A stretch of 7,768 bases of DNA, from assembly GCA_029858605.1 (NCBI GenBank), contig JAOUET010000084.1, positions 1 to 7,768 on the forward strand, in the 5' to 3' direction. Position 1 is the stretch's first letter; each line of letters starts with the position of its first letter. The position numbers and the translations under genes were made by a program. The stretch is from Coriobacteriia bacterium. GTDB taxonomy: Bacteria > Actinomycetota > Coriobacteriia > Anaerosomatales > JAENZW01. Shown here in pieces: positions 1-5,358 of this stretch. The notes below the pieces were generated by a model. The model was not told the origin of the DNA. It made no database searches and saw only the letters and a program-made list of their open reading frames with translations.

Positions 1-86
1 AGATGGCGCGCCTGCTCAAGCGACTTGTCGTCTATGTCGTCGCCCCACACCTTGATGGGGACGGGCTCTGTCTTGATCTCGCGCAT
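1..86 (-). CDS. rtcB: RtcB-family RNA-splicing ligase, N-terminal fragment (runs off left edge)
   Basis: Only the first 28 codons and two bases are present, reading leftward from an ATG at 86. The visible peptide begins MREIKTEPVPIKVW and continues GDDIDDKSLEQARHL. That pattern (a 'PIKVW' strand, then an acidic turn, then 'LEQARHL') resembles the N-terminus of bacterial RtcB proteins, which continue with an LPF...MPD.H segment that would lie outside the window. RtcB joins 2',3'-cyclic phosphate or 3'-phosphate RNA ends to 5'-OH ends, using GTP and manganese, in RNA repair or tRNA splicing. None of the catalytic Cys/His metal ligands falls in the window, so the call rests on a short match recalled from the family. 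The ribosome site is weak (GAG about 7-8 bases upstream). The frame stays open upstream, but no ATG/GTG/TTG lies nearby, which favours 86. The gene lies 174 bases downstream of the response regulator on the same strand and could be separately transcribed. Confidence 0.6.
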   Translation of the reverse strand, partial: MREIKTEPVPIKVWGDDIDDKSLEQARH

Positions 87-260
87 GACGGTCTCGATCC
101 ATGACGCCGCCCGACTTCGGTATACCCGCGACGGCGACGCCGGGAACGTTCGCCCCTGCAGCCGAAGAGCAACACTCCGCCGGCTCGACACGTCACGCCA
201 TCCCTTTGGACAGTCGGCGCAACTCGCGGCGAACCGGCGGCTGGAGTTCGAGAGGCCGAT
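87..260. other. Intergenic region between response regulator and RtcB-like gene
   Basis: These 174 bases hold no convincing gene. They contain a 7-base inverted repeat (CCGCCGG at 177-183, CCGGCGG at 234-240) and the palindrome GAACGTTC. There is no stem followed by a T-run in either direction, so I cannot call an intrinsic terminator. A promoter for the RtcB-like gene could lie here, but I see no clear -35/-10 pair. Confidence 0.4.
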
Positions 261-719
261 CTAGACGTCGTGAGAACGATGCATGATCTCGACCATCTTG
301 CGCAGCTTGCCGATCTGCTGCGAGCGGTGCCTCGCAAGCTCGCTGCGCTTCGCGGGATCGAGCATCGCGTCGACGTACTCGCCGAGTTCCTTGGGATCGA
401 ACGGCTTCGTCAGGTACTCGACATCGCCTTCCTCGAGCGTATCCAGCTGGCTATCGAGATCGCCTATCGCCGAAAGGAAGATGACCGGGATGTCCTTCGT
501 CTTGGCATCCGATTGCAGGCGCCGCTGAACCTCGCGTCCGTCCATCTTCGGCATCATGATGTCGAGCACGATCAGATCGGGGTGCTCGGAGCGAACCATG
601 TCGAGGGCCTCCTCGCCGTTGTGCGCGACAGACACCTCATATCCTCGTGCGGTAAGCGCCGCTGACACTAGCCTCACGATGGACGGCTCATCGTCAACGG
701 CAAGGATCCTATGCCCCAT
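261..719 (-). CDS. Single-domain response regulator (REC) with C-terminal helical tail
   Basis: A 152-residue CheY-like receiver that should accept a phosphoryl group from a histidine kinase. Visible active-site residues are the acidic pair D9/D10 (in ILAVDDEP), the phosphoacceptor D53 (in VLDIMMPKMDG), the switch residue S83 and the conserved K105 (in YLTKPF). The receiver ends near residue 120. It is followed by about 30 charged residues (121-152, DPAKRSELARHRSQQ... to HRSHDV) that look helical and basic, with no helix-turn-helix or catalytic domain. The frame is open further upstream to 770. The ATG at 719 is chosen because AAGGAG lies 9 bases before it (729-734) and because it puts the first beta strand at the very N-terminus. 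It overlaps the end of the preceding regulator by 11 bases, so translational coupling is likely. It is probably the last gene of the kinase operon. The specific partner and output are not known. Confidence 0.9.
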   Translation of the reverse strand: MGHRILAVDDEPSIVRLVSAALTARGYEVSVAHNGEEALDMVRSEHPDLIVLDIMMPKMDGREVQRRLQSDAKTKDIPVIFLSAIGDLDSQLDTLEEGDVEYLTKPFDPKELGEYVDAMLDPAKRSELARHRSQQIGKLRKMVEIMHRSHDV

Positions 720-1104
720 CTTCGACGTCTCCTTCCCCTGCGTCAGACAGGATCTCGGTAACAACGCCAACCAGGTCGCGAGGAGTGAACGGCTTGCACA
801 CGTAGCGCAGCGCTCCTCGGCGCAAACCCTCTTCCTGCTCGTACATCTGACTCTTGGCCGACAGCATCACTACCGGTATCGATCTTGTTTCCGGATCTTC
901 CTTGAGCTTGTCGACCGCCTCGAACCCCGTCATCAACGGCATCATGACGTCCATAAGGATGAGGTCCGGCTTGTTCTCCCGTGCCAAGGCTATACCCGTC
1001 AAGGCGTCCGGGGCCTCCAAGACCTCGTGTCCGCCTTTCTCCAGCGAGAAGCTCACGAGCTTGACGATATGCGGTTCGTCGTCCACCACAAGGATTCGCG
1101 CCAT
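709..1104 (-). CDS. Single-domain response regulator (REC)
   Basis: A 131-residue stand-alone receiver. The acidic pair is D8/D9 (ILVVDDEP), the phosphoacceptor D52 (LMDVMMPLMTG), the switch residue S82 (VVMLSAK) and the conserved lysine K104 (YVCKPFTP). An unusual cysteine, C103, directly precedes the lysine. The last dozen residues (SDAGEGDVEDGA) are an acidic, probably disordered tail, and there is no output domain. The ATG at 1104 is preferred over the in-frame GTG at 1113. It has a GGGGTGA ribosome site ending 9 bases upstream, whereas the GTG would sit directly against that site. The start lies 5 bases after the kinase stop codon, with the ribosome site made from the kinase's last codons, and the stop overlaps the next regulator. 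This is a translationally coupled operon. The obvious phosphodonor is the upstream hybrid kinase, but that is inferred from position. Confidence 0.92.
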   Translation of the reverse strand: MARILVVDDEPHIVKLVSFSLEKGGHEVLEAPDALTGIALARENKPDLILMDVMMPLMTGFEAVDKLKEDPETRSIPVVMLSAKSQMYEQEEGLRRGALRYVCKPFTPRDLVGVVTEILSDAGEGDVEDGA

Positions 1105-1109
1105 GCCGA

Positions 1110-3449
1110 TCACTCACCCCCCGCGAGCATGTTCTCCACGTAGTCGGCAAGGCTCTCCGCCGACAGGGGCTTTGTAATCTGGTCGGCGGTCAGGCGCAGC
1201 AAGTCGATCTTCTTGCGGTCGATGCGATGGGCGGTCATCACTACGATCGGGATATGATTCGTGTCCGGTCTGCTCTTCACCGCCTGGATTACCTGATACC
1301 CGTCCATCTCCGGCATGCGCAGGTCGAGAAGAACGAGGTCGGGCTTTCTCGACTCGATCGCCGCCATCGCCTCGCGTCCGTCGTAGGCGGCGATTCCTGC
1401 GAAACCCCGCGCCCGCAGCGTGTTGCACAGCGCGCTCACGATGTCGCGATCGTCGTCGACTACGAGCACCACAGGGGAAGACACCGCTCCGACGAGTGAG
1501 TCGATGATCTCCACTAGACGCGACTGGTCGATCGGCTTCTCGAGGTACTCCGCCGCGCCCAGCCTGAGGCTCTTGCCCTTGTCGCACACGATCGACAGCA
1601 CCACGATCGGGATAGCGGCGGTGCGTTCGTCGTCCTTCAGGTTCTGCAGCAAATCGAAGCCGTCCATGTCCTCCAGGATCACGTCCAGCGTGATGGCGCG
1701 CGGCTGGTGCTTGACGGCGAAATCGAACGCGTCGCGCGCGGTGTGTGCTTGTATCACCTCGTAGCCGCGCTTCTTCAAGAAGGCTCCGATGAGCTCGGAC
1801 ACCTCGGGGTCTCGGTCCACGACGAGCACCTTGCCCCCCATCTCGACCGGCGCCTCCACTCTTGGCGTCCGAACGAGGTCCGCCGAGGCAACGGGCAGCG
1901 TGAACCAAAAAGTGCTGCCCTCTCCTGTCTTCGAGCGCACGCCTACTTCTCCACCGTGGAGTTCCACGACGCTCTTGCAGATAGACAAGCCAAGGCCGGT
2001 TCCGCCGATCTCTCGAGTAAGCGTCGAGTCGACGCGGAAGAACTTCGAAAAGAGCTGCTTCTGGTCTTCCTCCGAGATACCGATGCCCGTGTCCGTGATC
2101 TCGATCAGAACGTCATCTTCGCGAAGCGAGGCGCTGACAGTAACCGTTCCGCCGTCCGGCGAGTACTTGATGGCGTTGCTCACGAAGTTCATGAGCACCT
2201 GTCCGATCCGATCCCTGTCTGCCCCGGCTCGAGGCAGTCCGCACGGTGAATCCCACTCGAGACCGACATCGCTTTGTTCGGATACGGTCCTGAAGGTCTC
2301 GACAACTCCTTGGATGACCTCGGCCATGTCCACGGGCTCGATCTTGAGATGCACGCGACCTGATTCGATGCGGGAGATGTCGAGCAGGTCGTTGATGAGC
2401 GACACCAAGCGGTTCGAATTCTCCTGGACGATCTCGAGGAACTCCTTCTGCACCTCGTTGATCTCGCCCGCGTCGCCGTCGACCACCAGGTCCACGTAGC
2501 CCTTGATCGACGTGAGCGGCGTGCGCAACTCGTGCGAAACCATCGAGACGAACTCGTTCTTCATCACCGCGATCTCGCGCTCCGCCGTCATGTCGTGCAG
2601 GCTTGTGACGCAGCCGAGGTACTTCCCGGACGGAGAAACCACTGGGTTCGTCCGAAGCTGGAGTATCCGATGCTCCGGCTCAGATATCTCGACTTCCCGA
2701 GCGTCGCCGCCGAACTCTCCGAGCAACTCGGCGTTCTCGGAGTACACTTCGCAGCGCATGCAGCGCTCGCGCTTGTCGCGGTAGCTGAGTGGTGTCCCGT
2801 CCCCACCGAGCGTCCCGCAGCGCAGCCAGCAACGCAGATCCTCGGCGCCGTGCGCGGGGCAGTCGATGCGACCGCATCCCAGAATCTCCCAGCAGGGACG
2901 AACGTCTTCGGCGTCGGCCGCCTGGATGCCAAGCAGCTCGTTCATCGCGATGTGCGTGCCGACGACTTCCTGACTCTCGCGACCGAGCATGTCCGCTGCC
3001 GAGGGATTCATGTAGGTGAGCCGGCTGTCCGGATCGAACACGAGCAGCCCGTCGCTGGCGCCGGCGAGAATCGCTTCGGCTCGCTCCTGCTGAGCGAGAA
3101 GCTCGGTGTCGTCTCGGACGATGATTGCCCGTCCGAAGCCGTCGGCCGATTCGAACGGCAGCGACTTGCAGCTCAGAGTTCGCCCGTCGGTCTCGATCAC
3201 GCATGGTTTCCGGCGTGGTTCGTTCTCTTCCCATGTCGCGTTGACGTACTCGGTCATGTCGGGAAGACCGAGGACGTCGATCGGTTGACCGACTACGTCC
3301 TCGCGAGTCTTGCCGAACAGCGCCTCGGCCGTCTCGTTGAACACTCGTATTCGCGCGCGCTCGTCGAGGACGATGAAACCCTCGCCAGTGTTGGCGAACA
3401 GCGTCCGCACGTGAACGCTGCGTCGCCTTTCCTCATTCTGTTCGGCCAT
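1110..3449 (-). CDS. Soluble hybrid sensor histidine kinase, PAS-PAS(Cys-rich insert)-HisKA-HATPase-REC-REC
   Basis: A 779-residue hybrid kinase with no membrane segment or signal peptide, so cytoplasmic. Order of parts: PAS 1 (about 12-118); PAS 2 (about 121-290), interrupted at 184-235 by a cysteine cluster (C186, C192, C197, C207, C211, C230, C233) with two Cys-Trp pairs; the dimerisation/phosphoacceptor helix with H306 in VSHELRTPL; the ATPase domain with N-box N421/N425, G1 box D453-TGIG and G2 box GGTGLGL (482-488); REC 1 (539-655; D545, phosphoacceptor D589, S619, K638); REC 2 (659-775; D665/D666, phosphoacceptor D709, T739, K760). The kinase core looks complete, so autophosphorylation at H306 and transfer to its own receivers or to the stand-alone ones is expected. 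REC 1 has arginine (R546) in place of the second acidic residue. The ATG at 3449 has a GGGGG stretch 6-10 bases upstream, and the first PAS begins soon after it. It is the first gene of a three-gene operon and is divergent from another receiver. The ligand is not known; the cysteines suggest metal or redox sensing (inference). Confidence 0.95.
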   Translation of the reverse strand: MAEQNEERRRSVHVRTLFANTGEGFIVLDERARIRVFNETAEALFGKTREDVVGQPIDVLGLPDMTEYVNATWEENEPRRKPCVIETDGRTLSCKSLPFESADGFGRAIIVRDDTELLAQQERAEAILAGASDGLLVFDPDSRLTYMNPSAADMLGRESQEVVGTHIAMNELLGIQAADAEDVRPCWEILGCGRIDCPAHGAEDLRCWLRCGTLGGDGTPLSYRDKRERCMRCEVYSENAELLGEFGGDAREVEISEPEHRILQLRTNPVVSPSGKYLGCVTSLHDMTAEREIAVMKNEFVSMVSHELRTPLTSIKGYVDLVVDGDAGEINEVQKEFLEIVQENSNRLVSLINDLLDISRIESGRVHLKIEPVDMAEVIQGVVETFRTVSEQSDVGLEWDSPCGLPRAGADRDRIGQVLMNFVSNAIKYSPDGGTVTVSASLREDDVLIEITDTGIGISEEDQKQLFSKFFRVDSTLTREIGGTGLGLSICKSVVELHGGEVGVRSKTGEGSTFWFTLPVASADLVRTPRVEAPVEMGGKVLVVDRDPEVSELIGAFLKKRGYEVIQAHTARDAFDFAVKHQPRAITLDVILEDMDGFDLLQNLKDDERTAAIPIVVLSIVCDKGKSLRLGAAEYLEKPIDQSRLVEIIDSLVGAVSSPVVLVVDDDRDIVSALCNTLRARGFAGIAAYDGREAMAAIESRKPDLVLLDLRMPEMDGYQVIQAVKSRPDTNHIPIVVMTAHRIDRKKIDLLRLTADQITKPLSAESLADYVENMLAGGE

Positions 3450-3491
3450 ACGGTACCCCCGGCCGCTGCTTGTCGGTACTGGAAGACTTCG

Positions 3492-3518
3492 ACATTACCC
3501 CGTGTTCACCTTCATCAA
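3492..3518 (-). promoter_or_regulatory. Candidate promoter for the kinase operon
   Basis: Read leftward, TTGATG (3518-3513) and TAATGT (3497-3492) resemble -35 and -10 boxes, with the latter 42 bases before the kinase ATG. The 15-base spacer is shorter than the usual 17. In GC-rich DNA such a match can occur by chance, so this is only a candidate. Confidence 0.2.
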
Positions 3519-3529
3519 GGGTACCTTGA
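3515..3529. repeat. Operator-like inverted repeat TCAAGG-GTA-CCTTGA
   Basis: Perfect 6-base arms around a 3-base centre lie in the middle of the divergent region and overlap the candidate leftward -35 box. The size and symmetry suit a dimeric regulator, but no DNA-binding protein is encoded in the window. Confidence 0.35.
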
Positions 3530-3590
3530 GCGGCAGGTATCCAGCGGTAGGCGTCGAAGTTCAGCGTACCGGCTACCACGGGGGGCGCTC

Positions 3591-3959
3591 GTGGCCAAGA
3601 AGATACTCATCGCGGATGACAACACGTTCATCCGCACGCTCGTCAAGGCAGCCCTGAAACCCCTAGGCTGCGAGATGATCGAGGCTGTGGATGGAGAGGA
3701 AGCTGTTCGTGCAGCTGAGGAGCACGACCCGGACCTGATTCTCCTAGATGTCGTGATGCCGAAGATGAACGGCTTCGAAGCGCTCGAGGCCATCCGCGCG
3801 CAACGGCCGGCATCTCATCTCCCAATCGTGATGCTAACCACTGCTGCCACGGAAGCGGACGTGCGCCGCGGCAGGGACGCGGGAGCGAACGACCACATCG
3901 TGAAGCCGTTCGAGAAGACAGCCCTGCGAGACACGGTAGCTGGCCTCTTGAAGATGTAG
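3591..3959 (+). CDS. Single-domain response regulator (CheY-like REC)
   Basis: A 122-residue receiver with every hallmark residue: D9/D10 (ILIADDN), phosphoacceptor D53 (LLDVVMPKMNG), T83 (VMLTTA) and K105 (HIVKPF). There is no output domain; the protein ends right after the last receiver helix. The start is taken as the GTG at 3591. It lies 5 bases after the run of six G's at 3580-3585 and puts the first beta strand (KKILIAD) at the N-terminus. The same frame is open for more than a kilobase upstream, but that stretch is antisense to the kinase and does not encode a recognisable protein. The gene is divergent from the kinase operon, so the hybrid kinase is a plausible phosphodonor. The transporter gene starts 58 bases downstream on the same strand and may be co-transcribed, because no T-rich terminator separates them. 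Confidence 0.92.
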   Translation: MAKKILIADDNTFIRTLVKAALKPLGCEMIEAVDGEEAVRAAEEHDPDLILLDVVMPKMNGFEALEAIRAQRPASHLPIVMLTTAATEADVRRGRDAGANDHIVKPFEKTALRDTVAGLLKM

Positions 3960-4017
3960 CTTTGGCGCGGCTCGTCGACCGAGAGGCCCCGCCATCGTCA
4001 CGTCAACGCCCTGTTGA
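3960..4017 (+). other. Short spacer with GC-rich dyad between regulator and DHA1 transporter
   Basis: The spacer opens with an imperfect GC-rich dyad (GGCGCGGC pairing with GGCCCCGCC apart from one C-C mismatch) but no T-run follows, so termination is uncertain. TATTCT at 4021-4026 resembles a -10 box just inside the longest version of the next gene, but there is no good -35. Confidence 0.25.
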
Positions 4018-5319
4018 GTGTATTCTTCGTTCGATGCATCCACGTCGAACGGACTCGCGTTGAAAGACCGGCGTCTCGCAATCATCTTCGCCGTAGTGCT
4101 CGTCGACATGCTTTCCTTCAGCATCGTCCTGCCGCTGCTGCCCTATCTCGCCGTGGAAGTGGGTGCGAGCGAGACGCAGATCGGCTTGCTCACCGCGATG
4201 TACCCGCTGGCACAGATGTTCGCGGCTCCTCTGCTGGGCCGCCTCTCCGACCGAGTGGGACGCAAGCCGGTGCTTGTGATCTCGATCATCGGCACTTCGA
4301 TCGGGTTCGTCGTCCTGGCCTTGGCTCGTCTCCTGCCCATTCTCTTCGTGAGCCGCTTCATCGACGGTGTCACCGGCGGAAACATCAGCGTTGCGCAGGC
4401 CTACATCGCCGACGTCACCGACGACAGAGAGCGCGGCAAGGCTCTGGGCCTCATAGGAGCGGCTTTCGGTTTGGGCTTCATCCTCGGCCCGCTCACGGGT
4501 GGCCTTCTCTCGGGATTCGGATATGCGGTCCCCGCGTGGGCAGGTGCCTGTCTTGCCGCCGCAAACGCACTGGCCGTCGCGCTGTTCGTGCCGGAATCAC
4601 TGTCTGCCGAAGCTCGCTCCAGACTTGCGGCCAGGCCGAAGCGGCGCTTCATCAATGTCGAAGGATTGCGTCACTCGCTGGCGCACCCACGCGTCGGCCC
4701 ACTGCTCTCGATCCGCTTCTTCACGAGTCTGTCGTTTGCCATCTTCGAGACCAGCTTCGCGCTCTGGGCGATAGCTGCGCTCGGCATAACAGCCCAGGTA
4801 AACGGGATGGTCCTCGCCTACGTTGGAGTGCTGAGTGTCTTCGTGCAGCTCTTCCTCATCGGCAGACTGACCGCGCGCTACAGCGACGACACACTCATCC
4901 TTTGGTGCGTCGGAATCGCTGCTGTCTCGCTCGCAGTCTGGGGCTTCGTCCCGGGTATCGGCCTCCTCGTCGTACTGATGCCCGCGCTTTCCCTGGGGTT
5001 GGCCGTGACGAACACTATCGTCACGAGCGCTCTCTCCAAGGCGGTCGGACGAGACGAGGTCGGAGGGGTGCTCGGCCTGCAGGCTTCGATCATGTCCTTC
5101 ACCCGGATTCCCGCGCCCGTGATCGCGGGGCTGCTCATCGAAAGGGTGTCGGTCTGGGCACCCGGCGCCGTAGCGGGAGGAGTCGCGGGCCTGATGGTCC
5201 CGTACGCGTACGTGAAGCTCTGCGTGCACCCCGACAGGAAGTCCTGCCCCGAAGATGACCCTCTCGGCCGACCCCCGACGGAGCCTGCGCCGCCGGAGTC
5301 GGCCGAGAGGAACCCCTGA
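4018..5319 (+). CDS. MFS transporter, DHA1 (Tet-like drug:H+ antiporter) family
   Basis: A 433-residue, roughly 12-helix inner-membrane protein of the major facilitator superfamily. DHA1 members usually export drugs or metabolites in exchange for protons. Visible signatures are D30 in helix 1 (LVDMLSFSIVLPLLP), motif A GRLSDRVGRKP (74-84), motif B around R113 (SRFIDGVTGG), the segment ADVTDDRERGKALGL (131-145), and motif C ending GPLTGG (157-162), which marks antiporters. The order and wording resemble Tet(A)-type exporters, but the substrate cannot be read from sequence and tetracycline resistance should not be assumed. The start is uncertain. The GTG at 4018 has no ribosome site. A TTG at 4060 would leave only a few residues (KDRRLAI) before helix 1, which suits the family, and it has a weak ACGGA upstream. 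After the last helix there is a hydrophilic, proline-rich tail (about 403-433) overlapping a strong inverted repeat in the DNA. It converges with the next gene with only 39 bases between stops. Confidence 0.9.
   Translation: MYSSFDASTSNGLALKDRRLAIIFAVVLVDMLSFSIVLPLLPYLAVEVGASETQIGLLTAMYPLAQMFAAPLLGRLSDRVGRKPVLVISIIGTSIGFVVLALARLLPILFVSRFIDGVTGGNISVAQAYIADVTDDRERGKALGLIGAAFGLGFILGPLTGGLLSGFGYAVPAWAGACLAAANALAVALFVPESLSAEARSRLAARPKRRFINVEGLRHSLAHPRVGPLLSIRFFTSLSFAIFETSFALWAIAALGITAQVNGMVLAYVGVLSVFVQLFLIGRLTARYSDDTLILWCVGIAAVSLAVWGFVPGIGLLVVLMPALSLGLAVTNTIVTSALSKAVGRDEVGGVLGLQASIMSFTRIPAPVIAGLLIERVSVWAPGAVAGGVAGLMVPYAYVKLCVHPDRKSCPEDDPLGRPPTEPAPPESAERNP
5260..5310 (+). repeat. Perfect 13-base inverted repeat (hairpin) inside the 3' end of the DHA1 gene
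   Basis: CCTCTCGGCCGAC (5260-5272) and its exact reverse complement GTCGGCCGAGAGG (5298-5310) enclose 25 bases that are themselves GC-rich and can partly pair. The hairpin ends 6 bases before the TGA stop of the + strand transporter. There is no T-run after it on either strand, so it is not a classical terminator. A U-less terminator or an mRNA 3'-end stabiliser between converging genes is possible. Confidence 0.6.
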
Positions 5320-5358
5320 TCCGCGGTCGCCGAGATCCAGGTCAGAGTACCTGCGAGA

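Larger units (their letters stand above)
3486..3560. repeat. 8-base inverted repeat flanking the operator-like palindrome
   Basis: ACTTCGAC at 3486-3493 is matched exactly by its reverse complement GTCGAAGT at 3553-3560, 59 bases apart. It encloses the shorter inverted repeat at 3515-3529. This could be a pair of spaced binding sites, or chance. Confidence 0.3.
3450..3590. promoter_or_regulatory. Divergent intergenic region between kinase operon and + strand response regulator
   Basis: These 141 bases must hold the start signals for both directions unless the genes are read from outside. The region contains a 6-base inverted repeat with a 3-base centre (3515-3529) nested inside an 8-base inverted repeat (3486-3493 and 3553-3560). 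It also contains three copies of GGTAC (3452, 3475, 3520). Ribosome sites are G-runs at both ends (3456-3460 for the kinase, 3580-3585 for the regulator). I could not find a convincing rightward promoter. Confidence 0.5.

Noticed and set aside
32..337. A 101-codon minus strand frame spanning the end of the last response regulator and the gap
   Set aside because: It overlaps both the receiver gene and the RtcB-like start in another frame and is dominated by Arg and Ser. The frame ending at the left edge from the ATG at 86 gives a family-like N-terminus instead.
2532..3959. A 475-codon open frame on the + strand, suggesting a larger protein fused to the + strand response regulator
   Set aside because: The first 353 codons are antisense to the well-supported kinase or intergenic, and their translation has no recognisable fold. 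The receiver begins cleanly at the GTG at 3591 after a G-run ribosome site. The open frame is a by-product of high GC content.
4597..5229. A 210-codon minus strand frame antisense to the DHA1 transporter
   Set aside because: Composition is low-complexity and rich in Asp, Glu, Arg and His, as expected of an antisense shadow, with no motif and no ribosome site that I can support.
4014..5258. A 414-codon + strand open frame overlapping the DHA1 transporter
   Set aside because: Its translation is arginine-rich without membrane helices or motifs, while the other frame gives a complete 12-helix MFS protein with motifs A, B and C.
4018..5319. A named tetracycline resistance gene (tet)
   Set aside because: The protein is Tet-like in its DHA1 motifs, but this level of similarity is shared by many exporters. 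There is no adjacent TetR-type repressor and no mobile element, so a resistance role is not supported.
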